From contig NC_061123.1 of NCBI RefSeq assembly GCF_905220365.1, positions 3,782,001 through 3,846,000 on the forward strand: a stretch of DNA of 64,000 bases, read 5' to 3'. Of the stretch, positions 10,421 through 20,691 are shown piece by piece. Position numbers and translations under genes: made by a program. The notes beneath the pieces were generated by a model, which saw only the letters and a program-made list of their open reading frames with translations, did not search any database and was not told where the DNA came from. This DNA comes from Vanessa cardui (Eukaryota; Arthropoda; Insecta; Lepidoptera; Nymphalidae). Numbering within the stretch: position 1 is the stretch's first letter; each line of letters opens with the position of its first letter.

Positions 10421-12649
10421 AGATACTACATATATACTCTTGAAGATGTTTGTTTTAATTATAACATATTGATATGTTGTAGTTTTAATATTAATTACGA
10501 TTTTTTTTGCGTAATATTGTTTCGGTGTATTGAATGCTTAAAGATTTAGACAAAGGTTTTTTTTAATTCAAAATAAAAAATTAGCCAACTAAGAAGTAAA
10601 TTATTTTAGGTATCTTTTATATGTAATAAAATAAAATTTGAGTCTATTTACAGTGAATTCATTTTTAAAGACTTAGTGTCTTTCTTGAAGTGTAGTGTTA
10701 TAACAATAAATTCACAAGCTTTAATTTTGTTTAGTGATGTAAAATGAATATTTAATCATGTTTGAAAAAATAAAATCAAATAAAAATCCATAAATTTTCA
10801 AAAACAACTGTAACATATATTAAAAAAAAACGTAACCAAATAAATACAAGAGAACAGTAATGAAATTCGTACGACAACAGATTCCGTGAAGGAATGTTCG
10901 GAATAGAATAATCATGACGGCTCAAAAAACTGGCACTCTTGATTAATGTATTAACGCGATTGCTTTCTTAATATTTCCCTCATTTTACTACTGCTGGTAT
11001 TGTTGATTGGTTAAAATATTTTATATTCTGAATTCACCAATGACGAATCTAATTTACGAGATATTGCTCCTGCGACACATCATTCTTGTTCTCTCTTAAT
11101 TTATTTTATTTATCACTAGAGTTGATTGTTTTCAGTTCAGAATCATTTTGACATGTTCATCATTGTTTTTGTTGATGAATGGAAACTTAGAACTCATTTT
11201 GAATTACGAATTAACTGATAAATTCTTGCCGTGTCGTCTCTCTAGAGTTTTATTTATCAGAACCTAATATGTATGAATATTTATAAAAATCAATACACCT
11301 TCAATTATCCTTTATGATTTTTTATTTGTAGTAGCGTTTTTTATCTTATTAATAATTATTCTGTACCGCCACCAAGATATTTATCGCGTCTCAAAATCAA
11401 ACCGTTAATAAATTTTAATTCGATTGTTTGGAAGCAAACGTATAATTCGTATCGTGCTTAAAATTCGTTATATTAACTGTTGTTTGTCAAGAAATATAAA
11501 CACAAACTTTTTCTTACTGTACAATAGTATTTAAAATCATTCCAAAATTGGAAAATATCCTTAATATAAATTATTCATATTTATAGTAAAGCAAAGTCCT
11601 GTTATAGTATTAGCTGTTCCTCTCACTTTGCTCTATTTCAAAAATATTAGCTCAAACAGCATTCAATCACAAAATCAATTCGACCCTATGTGAACTATCG
11701 ACCTGTAACTAGAATTTCTCCTTGGTCCTTCTGTTATCTACAGCGTGATCTCGTGGTCCATGTATTAAATTAAATTTTGATAAATTGTTATATAAAATTT
11801 GAATGATTAAGTACAAATGTTTTTGAGCCTTCAAATATTATTATTATAAAAAAAACAAGACGAGTAACTTAAAGATTAGTAATAACTCTAGTCTCTACAC
11901 AATATGAAACAAAGTGTCTTCGAGCGATCTGTACGCTTAGGTATTTTAACCTACGGAACAGATTTGAATTCGGCTGTCATCAACGAACATCGTGCTTCAA
12001 GAGAATGGCTTATATGTTTAATACATATACATTATAGCAGATAAATTTTCAACTTTCCTAGTCAGAATACAAGATTTTCTCTTTTTATCTTTGTTCTTCT
12101 TCCTGTATATAAGGTGTAATACATATGTATTATTATAAACCTTTGCTGTATTTTTGTAATCTGACTTTTGTTTAGGTAGCTAGGTGTATATATTAATAAT
12201 TTAAGATAATCCAATTATAGAAAATTGGGTAAGTGCAAACTTTTACCTAAAGGGAAACTCATTAAGAGCATTGAGTTGCATAGAAATTATTTATTAAAGT
12301 AAATTTCTATTATAAGATGACATTTAAATATATATATTTATAGATGATGTCAATCAAATTATTTTAAATAATACATCTAAAACCCGATTAGACACGGTGC
12401 AATTATTTGTATCTTACTCAGCATATTAATAGCTATTCAATTATCACTATATTTGGAACTAACCATATTTAAGAATGAGGTAACATATGTGCTTTTGTAA
12501 TATTACCTAATCCGTAAACTAAGTATTAGAAGAAATAATTACATATGTAAAAAAATTGAAAGCCCCTCAATAACCCATTGATGTTAAATCTCTGCATTTC
12601 GAGGAAAGGCTTTACGAGTACTACAATCTAGAAGTTATCCAATGTTGGG
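10421..12649. other. noncoding DNA, nothing recognised
   Basis: Strongly AT-rich. A fair acceptor-like tract ends near 12175 (CTTTTGTTTAG), but no open exon with a donor follows. Confidence 0.4.
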
Positions 12650-12756
12650 TAGACATGCAAACTTAAATTAAGCCCATGAAAATTGAGTGCCTGCCCAGGT
12701 TTGAATCCGCAATTTTGGGTTAAAAATCACGCAGTTAAGCCTCTGTTCCATAGCAT
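12650..12756 (-). repeat. degraded tRNA-derived SINE fragment
   Basis: TTAAATTAAGCCCATGAA, GCCTGCCCAGGTTTGAATCC and a later GTTAAGCCTCTGTTCC phrase parallel the promoter-proximal end of the copies at 23867 and 56655, with many changes. Confidence 0.45.
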
Positions 12757-13212
12757 ATAGTGTCATATATATCTTTTGTTTATATATAGTCGATATGTTC
12801 ATGTTTAAAGTGCGAATGTAATTCCATGATTACATCAATAACTAGTTTCGTGCAACGGAGCAAAGCGTAAAAGTTTACTTCTCGGTAGCGAAATGTCGCA
12901 ATGTTTAGTTAGGAAATATTAAAAAATCTCACATTAAACTACATGTCTTAAAACATCAATCGAATTAAACATATTCTTTACCGCATCAATGTTAAGGTTC
13001 AAAATTGCTTAACATGTTTATTTTACACGACCGTAAATAAGGTGCAAATGTGCATCAAAATGTTTACACAGTGCTTTACTTTCAAACCTTATCTCGAGTA
13101 TCGGCAGTTAAAAAATGTAATAGTACGTTTACTGCTTTTGTAATAGCTTACGTCCTCTTGAAGGGCTTCAAATAAACTAGGTTAAAGAAGACTCGAATTG
13201 TTCTTTTTTATA

Positions 13213-13395
13213 ACATTGGTAGACGGCCAAATTGACCACCTTATTGTAAGTGGTCGCCATCGCCAAAGGTGCGGCATGAATCAATAATCTATTCTCATAT
13301 ATTCAGTTTACCACTAACTAATATGTTGTATTCCAGAAGCGGTTACACTGACTAACTCATCTTTCAATCAGAACACAACAATAATAAGAAATGTT
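13213..13395 (-). repeat. old Metulj-like SINE, minus orientation
   Basis: On the plus strand the order is tail to head: a GGTAGACGGCC and GTAAGTGGTCGCCATCGCC stretch, then GGTTACACTGACTAACTCAT and CAGAACACAACAATAATAAG. This is the reverse complement of the 8579 copy, diverged and with internal loss. Confidence 0.55.
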
Positions 13396-13671
13396 TTTGG
13401 CGTACTGTACTGTTCAATGCTTATTAGTAAAGCCTTGAAGAACACAGAGACTCAAATTTGGGAAGTTAATATTAGTTTTAAAAATCATTTCTTTATATAA
13501 ATTTAAGTAAAAACTAAAATACATTAACTAAATGTAATGACCGCGTTATATTTGGCTAATATTTTTTATTCTATATTAAACTCGGGAATATAAACGCGGT
13601 AATCTCAAGAAATACCAGATTTGAACAAACCTTTCTATATAAAGCCCGTATTGCGTAAAGCTATGTACTAT

Positions 13672-13677
13672 TTTATT
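13672..13677 (-). terminator. possible polyadenylation signal AATAAA
   Basis: On the minus strand AATAAA lies 40 bases beyond the TGA of the putative terminal exon at 13718-13792. AATAAA is frequent in AT-rich DNA, so it is only supporting evidence. Confidence 0.3.
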
Positions 13678-13717
13678 TAACTCTTCCCTAAGGACTTCGT
13701 AAATAAGCTAGTAAGCG

Positions 13718-13792
13718 TCAAGTAATTAGGGAATTGCAGACGAGTAGATAGGTAACGAAGACGACAGGCGACAGGAGTACAGCAGCGGCGCT
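13718..13792 (-). CDS. putative terminal exon encoding a hydrophobic C-terminal tail
   Basis: Reading the minus strand, a C-rich tract ending CAACCCACCCAG forms a good acceptor. It is followed by 24 open codons and TGA. The 24 residues begin SAAAVLLSPVV and end VCNSLIT. They contain no charged residue and stay hydrophobic throughout, like the cleaved tail of a GPI-anchored protein or a terminal membrane segment. The coding piece is about half G+C in an AT-rich setting, and AATAAA follows. It starts in phase 0, as does the putative exon end at 40727, and that small exon supplies SSGGS, a plausible GPI attachment region. I do not recognise the gene; long-intron cell-surface proteins of the immunoglobulin superfamily are one possibility. 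The exon could still be chance, and it conflicts with a long + strand gene starting at 743. Confidence 0.33.
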   Translation of the reverse strand, partial: SAAAVLLSPVVFVTYLLVCNSLIT

Positions 13793-13805
13793 CTGGGTGG
13801 GTTGC

Positions 13806-14997
13806 GATTCTTTACTTAATTATATATGTATATGTTACAGTGAATGTAATAAATTCGGACATTATAAATACTACCCAACCATTATATTCTACAATTTGCT
13901 GGCAATTTTATTTAAGATCGGTATTGCTTTGGTAGTTTATTACTATCAGTAACAAAACTTTTGTGTATTATATTTTCTTTAAGTAACAGATAAACATTTG
14001 TTTTTCAATCTGTTTAAGAAAACCCATGCATGCGTCTAATTCAGTGTAAAAGCTTTTAAGCTATTTTTAATCTTAACTGATATTACTAATAATAGTGTAT
14101 TATACATATCTTGGTAGTCATAGTTCATTTTTCTAAATAAAATTGCATTCTAAAATTCAAAGTATTATTTACTTGTTAGTAGTCTAAATGTTAATTACGA
14201 TACGAAGTCTCAATTTTGTTGTTTTTTATAATATGCAATTTTAATACACAAATATTAATTTTATTCTAGATCAATTGATTAATTTATTAAACTGTCTAGG
14301 TAATTCAATAATTATATATAATAATTTACATGTAACCACTATGACTGTCATATATGTATATCAAAGTAAAAATCTTTCTGTCAAGTCGTTTGTTATTTTG
14401 AGGTGCATATAACACGTATGTATACTTAAATAAATTAATCATTGTTAATGTTTAATACAAATATTTCACAAATATTTTTAGAGTGTTTGGACGATAATCG
14501 TTGAGTCGAAAGACGATAATCATTGATCACTTTAAGGTTATTGTTTTAGGGCTACAAAAGAGGTTTTGTGTACACATCCTAAAACGCCAGCAAAGCTGCG
14601 GGCGACTACTGGTATAATATAAAAACAGCTCATATTCATAGCGCGCATAAAGTCATACCAGCGATAGATATAAGAACATTGTAAAACTTAATTAGTTTCA
14701 TAATACACTGGCCAAGACCATATGGGGCCGAATCGATATAATAATGAAGGGTATGGATTGCGCATTACGCTACAATCAAATGTCACAAACAATAACGTAT
14801 TATACGAAATGAAAGTTTGGTCACTATTATCAGCATTCGTTTGTTACATAACATTATATTAAGTGAACTATTGTTAGTTTGGCTGCGTAACATTGCTATT
14901 ATATGTCAATATATTGTTAATATTTATAAAGAGATTAAATCAATATTAATTGTGTGTAAATATTTCATAAATATTTAACAATGCACTTGTTCTTCAC
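13806..14997. other. noncoding DNA with Helitron-like scrap
   Basis: AT-rich. Around 14580-14630 the phrase AAAGCTGCGGGCGACTACTG resembles the 3' end of the Helitron-like repeats at 23797 and 58340. Nothing else is recognised. Confidence 0.4.
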
Positions 14998-16718
14998 TTT
15001 TTTTTTATTATTTATTGGTTTATTTAATTTACAAAAACGTTTAAAAGTACAATGTAATGTACGAGAGGTAATATCTACGTCATAATTATAAAAACAGAAA
15101 GAGGTACTAGTTGGGGTTGATAAACCCCATAAATGTGATATAAGAATTAACAACATTAAATGCTTAAATACATATATACAAATATGAACTAAAACTAGTT
15201 ACTGTATAAATCTTGACCGCGTGGAATGGTGGCAAGAATGCTAGCAGCATTTCCCCGTTGAATCGCAATTCCGATCCTCTGGGCAAAAAACGAACCAGCC
15301 CTCTTGTCACCAGTGGAGGCAATGAGGCGAGGTGTTATACTTTTGATGAAGCTTTTTGCACCACTACTCCAAGGGCCAAGCGTTTCAACAGCAAATGGAA
15401 CAAAAAAGTAATTAGATATAATACACGAATATTTAGTTATTTTTTTGGCTTCAGCTTTTTCCGCAGCGGCACCGGCTCTTAACATTGTTTCCCGGATATG
15501 AGATGGGGCCAACGTGTCAACACATGTAGCGTCCCACACAAGGGCCCGACCTCGTTCCCAGGGAACCAATGTTAATCCATCAGGTCTCTTACCATCATCA
15601 CGACTAATTCCACGAGGCTCAGTAAGAGCAGGAACGTCGATGGTGGCAAGAGCCCTTTTTATTATGTCATTAAGAGAACCGTGGCGGAAAAGCCTACCTG
15701 AACTCCTTGGGCAAGAGAGACCATGTAAACCGAAAGATTCTACCTCCTTTCCACACGGGCATCTGTGTTCAGAACACAGAGGTGTTCCCAGTCGGAGACC
15801 AATGGATATGCGAAAACATTCATTATCTAAAAGTGTCCCAAGATTTTTAGAGGGTAATGAATTCAACCAGTGACTAGACTCTTTAGATGATAACGCTAGA
15901 AGCCTGGCACGGTCTTGAGCACTTGTTAAATTTTGTGTCAAACTGTGTAGTGTAGCGTGAACCAATGAAGAATCCCAAAGTTTTTGTTTTGTAACTTCCT
16001 TAGGGATATCATCATTAGGGCACTTTACCTTCCAGGTCTCTATCGCCTCAGTAACATCCATGATTTTTACAGATTTTGATTTTAAAATTTCTGAACAAAG
16101 GTCTGAAATGCTATGTACAGAAGAGAGAAAGGCCGGGAGGGCAACACTTGATATTTTTCTCACGCCGATGCCACCAAAAGGAATGGGAAGTGTAGCTTGA
16201 GTCCAAGAATATTCATCAAGAGATAAATTTAGAATTTTTTCTAAAGCTTTTTTAAGGGTGGCATCGATTTGATTGGTAAGACTAGGATATTTCCAGATTG
16301 GGCTCGTACGTAGAATGTACATTAATTTTGGAACGAAAAGGCAATGTTTTAAGATTGTATAAGCTATATGAGAATTTAAAATGCCCAGTCTGTCAAAATT
16401 GTCCGAAAATATTTTAATTTTTTCGTTAAGAGAAGGCTCTATGCCCTCATCAAATAATGGTGCACCAAGGAGGCAAAGTGTATCTTTATGAAGAATTTTT
16501 ATGTTAGGTGCAATTTTATTAAATTTATCTATTGCCAAACTAATATTTTTGTGAGTTAAATTGTCCGTAAAAAAAATTTCACATTTTGAAAAATTCAATT
16601 TAAGACCAATTTTATCAAATTGTTCTTTAATTTTAATTAAATCTTCAATAACGTCATCTACTTTACCTCCTATAGTTCCATCATCTAGTTCTTCACTTGC
16701 TATATTTGAGTTCATATT
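14998..16718 (-). mobile_element. 5'-truncated non-LTR retrotransposon (LINE) with restriction-like endonuclease
   Basis: The element contains one long minus-strand frame, a ~190-bp 3' UTR with AATAAA-type signals, and an A-rich end seen as T's at about 14998-15007. It is cut off at about 16718 within the reverse-transcriptase palm: an in-frame stop lies at 16719-16721, just ahead of the first methionine. A Metulj SINE and a scrap of other SINE sequence lie immediately beyond. No convincing target duplication was found. Confidence 0.7.
15195..16715 (-). CDS. reverse transcriptase remnant plus R2-type restriction-like endonuclease, 506 codons
   Basis: This is the C-terminal part of a LINE polyprotein that cuts its target and primes reverse transcription there. 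Residues 10-13 (LDDG) are the reverse-transcriptase catalytic pair. KIGLKLNFSKCE (about 35-46) and LLGAPL (82-87) fit the following palm and thumb motifs. Palm motifs A and B are absent, so it cannot polymerise alone. A zinc-knuckle-like C319, C321, H331, C335 is followed by RH (344-345), KRPDG (about 376-380) and VWDAT (about 393-397), the order seen in restriction-like endonucleases of R2, NeSL and Hero-like LINEs. The C-terminus contains SFFAQRIGIAIQRGNAAS, a motif I recognise from this invertebrate family. The frame is uninterrupted despite truncation. The first methionine is only the first after a stop and is not a true start. Confidence 0.75.
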   Translation of the reverse strand: MNSNIASEELDDGTIGGKVDDVIEDLIKIKEQFDKIGLKLNFSKCEIFFTDNLTHKNISLAIDKFNKIAPNIKILHKDTLCLLGAPLFDEGIEPSLNEKIKIFSDNFDRLGILNSHIAYTILKHCLFVPKLMYILRTSPIWKYPSLTNQIDATLKKALEKILNLSLDEYSWTQATLPIPFGGIGVRKISSVALPAFLSSVHSISDLCSEILKSKSVKIMDVTEAIETWKVKCPNDDIPKEVTKQKLWDSSLVHATLHSLTQNLTSAQDRARLLALSSKESSHWLNSLPSKNLGTLLDNECFRISIGLRLGTPLCSEHRCPCGKEVESFGLHGLSCPRSSGRLFRHGSLNDIIKRALATIDVPALTEPRGISRDDGKRPDGLTLVPWERGRALVWDATCVDTLAPSHIRETMLRAGAAAEKAEAKKITKYSCIISNYFFVPFAVETLGPWSSGAKSFIKSITPRLIASTGDKRAGSFFAQRIGIAIQRGNAASILATIPRGQDLYSN

Positions 16719-16774
16719 TCATATCGTGATACGATGCTGAAGGAAACATCGTGAGGAAATACTTATTATATTTA

Positions 16775-17053
16775 CTTGGTGGTAGGGCTTTGTGAAAGTC
16801 CGTCTGGTTAGGTACCACCCACTCATCAGTAATTCTACCGCCAAATAACAGTACTCAGTATTGTTGTGTTCTGGTTTGAAGGGTGAGGCAGTGTAACTAC
16901 AGGCACAAGGGACATAACATCTTAGTTCCCAAGGTTGGTGACACATGTAAGGAATAGTTAATATTTCTTACAGCATCATTGTTTATGGGTGATGGTGACC
17001 ACTTACCATCAGGTGGCCCATATGGTCGTCCGCCAACCTACACCATAAAAAAA
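16775..17053 (+). repeat. Metulj-type SINE
   Basis: Same phrases as the 8579 copy: GGTACCACCCACTCATCAG, TGTTGTGTTCTGGTTTGAAG, GTGACCACTTACCATCAGG, GTCCGCCAACC and an A-rich end. It has short internal deletions near 16890 and 16945. A piece of another repeat (GAAGGAAACATCGTGAGGAAA) sits directly upstream, at the broken edge of the LINE. Confidence 0.75.
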
Positions 17054-17322
17054 TATCAAAGGAGTTTAGTTACTAAAGCTTGTGTGATTGCTTAAAATCC
17101 TTCTGACGAATACTCTCTGATATAGAGAGTTCAATTCATATTGTGCAATATGATAGTGCATGGTAACACAATACGAACTTAGTAGAACTTTTGCCTAGAT
17201 AGTTTTGAAATGTAATTTATTTTTATTTTTGATGTGATATTGTATCTACTGCTGGTTGTCATAATGAAGATAAAATAAAATAGTTTGATTGACCGGCTAT
17301 TTGAGATAATGCCACATGATTA

Positions 17323-17326
<4 letters not shown>

Positions 17327-17375
<49 letters not shown>
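17327..17375. repeat. (TA)n microsatellite
   Basis: Nearly pure TA dinucleotides for about 50 bases. It passes into ATATTATACT and then the hairpin at 17388. Confidence 0.9.
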
Positions 17376-17384
<9 letters not shown>

Positions 17385-17387
17385 TAT

Positions 17388-17434
17388 ACTGTGAACAGTC
17401 TTAATATTATATAAATGTTAAGACTATTCACAGT
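17388..17434. repeat. 17-bp-arm inverted repeat next to the TA tract
   Basis: Arm ACTGTGAACAGTCTTAA (17388-17404) is answered by TTAAGACTATTCACAGT (17418-17434) across a 13-base spacer. There is one mismatch, which would be a G-U pair in minus-strand RNA. Confidence 0.8.
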
Positions 17435-19053
17435 CGTAAGAATATATGAATTATAAAGGAAGATTTCTGGTAAATGTCAAGCCCGTCATTGAAATTTGAT
17501 GTTCTTAATTTGTGTCTATTGCTCTATTCATGTTTGTCGAATAATTATTTTTCACATGTGAATGGGTCGACCCCCAACACAACGTAGAGAAATGTGGAAG
17601 AGTATGATCTGAGTTTTATCCTGGAAAGGAAAGGTACCTAAGCACAGCTGCGGTACTTTTACAGGCATTATAGGTAGCTAGATCTACTTTCACTAGCAAT
17701 AGCGATGCTACATGTAGTATTTTCACATTTTTTCATACCGACTACATATGTTAAGTTCGAATCAAAAATAATCTGTAACACAAGCAGTCAGTGTCATTTT
17801 TGTGGAATTTATCATGTTATACAAAAGATTGAATTAAAATCACGAATTACAAGATAACAGAATAGGTCAACTATTCCATACTAAAATAAGTAACGTTTAT
17901 GCAATGAGTTATAATATTTAATGAAACGGTCTTAATCTCAGCTCAATCATTTTTAAACGTATTTTCAACCGCGATAAACAGCGCCTTGACTTAACTTTTG
18001 AAATGCTGTACATTCTTTCTAGATCTGCATGGAGCACCCTAATATTTAAAAATATGTCATCGTTTTGAGTTTTATTACAAGGGGACAAGATGCATTTTCG
18101 GTTGAACTACTATTCAGGTGAGAATGGTAATTGAGCCCAGTAGATCGTGACTTATGATTTCATTATAGCTCGTGCGGCGCTTAAGAGCTCTTGCGACAGA
18201 CCAGCACCCTATTTACGAGTACGTGTAATAAGAACTGTTAGGTTGATTGATATCCCTTGACTAGCATTCCCTTACTATAATTTTATTACAATCCGTATAT
18301 TTTCTTTTTACTTCTCATAATTTGCCATCTAAATCGAAATCAAACTTAATATACATACGTTCAGTCGAATAGAAAATTCAAGTATATTTTTAATCGCCAA
18401 GTGTTGCCACTGTTTAAAAAATCGGAATGTTGATTCTATAAAGTTACATTAACCTGTACAATATTTCATTTTGTTATCTAAAACTTATTTTTAAACCCAC
18501 ATATGTTAGGCTAAGTCCACGATTGCCCTTACTTAAGGTCGAATAAACCCTAAAATTTTTCTACACATTTTTTGCAAATATTTCATTACCTACGTATATG
18601 CTATATGAGTACGCTACTTTTATTTAGTATCAATATTTTAGGGGATAAAATTATTTACAACTTGTTTTAAACATTTTTTTGTACTTAAATCATTTTAGAG
18701 GTAGAGGGCAGAGAGCCCGCAGTGCTCAACTGAGTACAGGATCATTTTAATATTTACACATAAGATCATAATTTTTTTAAATATATAATTATAACATGTT
18801 TTTGTAAGAAAAATTAAAATTTCCTATTAGTTATATATAAGTGAAGCAACAACATCGTGTATAAAATCAAAAGCGAATACATAATAATTGTAATATGAGC
18901 GCGTAAAGCAAACATTTAAAGACCACTCTGACGCGAATTTATCATGTTTTTACTGTTTCATATATTCGCTTTTCTATTGCCATCTGAGAAATTACGATTA
19001 TGAGGGTAATTTTGAGGAAAATTGATTACCGATTCAACTTTTACTGATGTTTT
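17435..19053. other. noncoding DNA, nothing firmly recognised
   Basis: AT-rich, without a long frame. CAG/GTGAGA is juxtaposed near 18115 but lacks a pyrimidine tract. A purine-rich patch at 18700-18745 has no donor. Confidence 0.35.
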
Positions 19054-19101
19054 TTTATACATTCTGAGAAGTGACACGCGTCACTTCTCAGAATGTATAA
19101 A
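19054..19101. repeat. perfect palindrome with 22-bp arms
   Basis: The arm at 19054-19075 (core CATTCTGAGAAGTGAC) is exactly complementary to 19080-19101, with a 4-base ACGC loop. An AATG tetranucleotide run follows at about 19101-19115. Confidence 0.9.
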
Positions 19102-19355
19102 TGAATGAATGAATGCTTGTTGGTATCATTGTTTATTTAATCAATAGTTTCATTTAGGCCTCTTGATACTTATCAAACCATAATTCAGTTTACTGATTAG
19201 AATTGTAAAATGATTCCTGTTACGATACACTACCATTATTATGTCGGGTCCGACAGCCTCAGTGGACGCCGCGCTGAACTAAATCAAAGCTGAACAATTA
19301 ATAGTCGAACTTAAAGACTTATTCATGACTGTGTCTTATAAGTGCTTATTATACA
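19102..19355. other. noncoding flank before the LINE
   Basis: Contains a short AATG microsatellite and a GC-richer phrase near 19245-19280. No exon signal. The 5' truncation point of the following LINE is close to 19355. Confidence 0.35.
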
Positions 19356-20621
19356 TTGATTAGTGACCGCCAGTACGGTTTCCGTCGGGGTCGCTCAGCC
19401 GGTGATCTTCTAGTTTACCTTACTCACAGGTGGGCTGAAGCAGTTGAGAGCAAGGGGGAGGCATTAGCAGCCAGCTTGGACATAGCGAAGGCCTTCGATC
19501 GTGTATGGCACAAAGCGCTTCTTTCGAAGCTTCCTTCTTATGGGCTTCCCGGGAAATTATGCAATTGGATTACCAGCTTTTTGGCAGATCGGAGCATCAA
19601 GGTCGTTGTCGACGGTGCATGCTCTGACTTAAAATTCGTCAATGCTGGTGTTCCACAAGGCTGCGTTCTATCACCCACTCTGTTTCTTCTCCATATCAAT
19701 GATTTGTTGCAAATCGGGAACATTCATTGCTATGCAGACGACAGTACCGTTGACACCTTATACACCGGCCGCGCTAATATTTCTCGGGAAAACGTCGAAG
19801 AAAACCGGAACAAACTTGTGTCTGAAATCGAGTCTTCGTTAAACGAAGTCTCGAACTGGGGCCGGCTAAATTTAGTCCATTTCAACCCCAAAAAGACGCA
19901 AGTTTGCGCGTTAACCGCTAAAAAAACACCATTTGTCGTATCTCCACGATTTGAGAACATCCCGATAGCCGCTACAGGTAGTATCGGAATACTTGGCGTT
20001 GATATTTCGAGCCTCGTTCAGTTCCGCGGTCAATTGGAAGGCAAAGCCAAATTGGCTTCAAAGAAGCTCGGTGTGCTCAGCAAGGCGAGACAGTACTTCA
20101 CGTCGGCCCATCGCCTAAAACTTTACAAGGCGCAAATTCGGCCTCACATGGAGTACTGCGCTCACCTCTGGGCGGGTGCTCCCCAGTACCAGCTCCTTCC
20201 ATTTGACCGCATCCAACGTAGAGCGGCTCGAGTTATCGACGATCAAGCCCTTTCCGATCTCCTTGATCCTTTGGCTTTGCGTAGAGATGTTGGATCACTC
20301 TGCATCTTCTACCGAATTTTTCACGGGGAATGTTCCGAGGAATTGTTCGGATTAATCCCGGCTGCTGAATTTCACCTTCGGACATCTCGTCAAAATTCTA
20401 AGTTTCACCCGCACCATCTTGATGTCCGAAAATCCACAACAGCGCGATTTCTTAGACATTTTCTGCCTCGCACAACCACTCTGTGGAACCAGCTGTCGCC
20501 GGCGGTTTTTCCGAACCGATACGACATGGGAACCTTCAAGAAAAGAGCCTACTCCTTTCTCAAAGGCCGGCAACGCACCTGCAAGCCCCCTGGTGTTGCA
20601 GATGTCCATGGGCGGTGGTAG
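19356..20621 (+). CDS. Jockey-like LINE reverse transcriptase, C-terminal 421 codons
   Basis: This is the RNA-directed DNA polymerase of a non-LTR retrotransposon, used for target-primed reverse transcription. The visible palm motifs are SLDIAKAFDRVWH (about 40-52, with D42 as the catalytic metal ligand), NAGVPQGCVLSPTLF (96-110) and CYADD (125-129). A thumb and C-terminal domain with HMEYC.HLWAG follow, and the frame ends VHGRW at TAG. The endonuclease domain, ORF1 and the first palm motifs are missing. The frame has no methionine at its start and simply begins where homology is cut, so no start can be assigned. There is no internal stop or frameshift. G+C is well above the surrounding DNA, as expected for a recent insertion. 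I recognise this family from many moth and butterfly genomes. Confidence 0.9.
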   Translation: MISDRQYGFRRGRSAGDLLVYLTHRWAEAVESKGEALAASLDIAKAFDRVWHKALLSKLPSYGLPGKLCNWITSFLADRSIKVVVDGACSDLKFVNAGVPQGCVLSPTLFLLHINDLLQIGNIHCYADDSTVDTLYTGRANISRENVEENRNKLVSEIESSLNEVSNWGRLNLVHFNPKKTQVCALTAKKTPFVVSPRFENIPIAATGSIGILGVDISSLVQFRGQLEGKAKLASKKLGVLSKARQYFTSAHRLKLYKAQIRPHMEYCAHLWAGAPQYQLLPFDRIQRRAARVIDDQALSDLLDPLALRRDVGSLCIFYRIFHGECSEELFGLIPAAEFHLRTSRQNSKFHPHHLDVRKSTTARFLRHFLPRTTTLWNQLSPAVFPNRYDMGTFKKRAYSFLKGRQRTCKPPGVADVHGRW

Positions 20622-20691
20622 TCACTTTCCATCAGGTGAGCCTCCTGCTCGTTTGCCACCTATTCCATAAAAAAAAAAAAAAAAAAAAAAA
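19356..20691 (+). mobile_element. 5'-truncated Jockey-clade LINE, copy 1
   Basis: The element comprises the open reverse-transcriptase frame, a 47-bp 3' UTR (with CCATCAGGTGAGCC and GCTCGTTTGCC) and a 23-base poly-A (20669-20691). It is about 98% identical to 53542-54537 over 961 bases without indels. No clear target-site duplication was found. Confidence 0.85.

Noticed and set aside
15213..15873. Plus-strand frames opposite the endonuclease LINE
   Set aside because: Antisense shadows of the minus-strand protein.
18100..18125. CAG/GTGAGA as a recursive splice site
   Set aside because: The upstream tract is purine-rich, so it is a poor acceptor.
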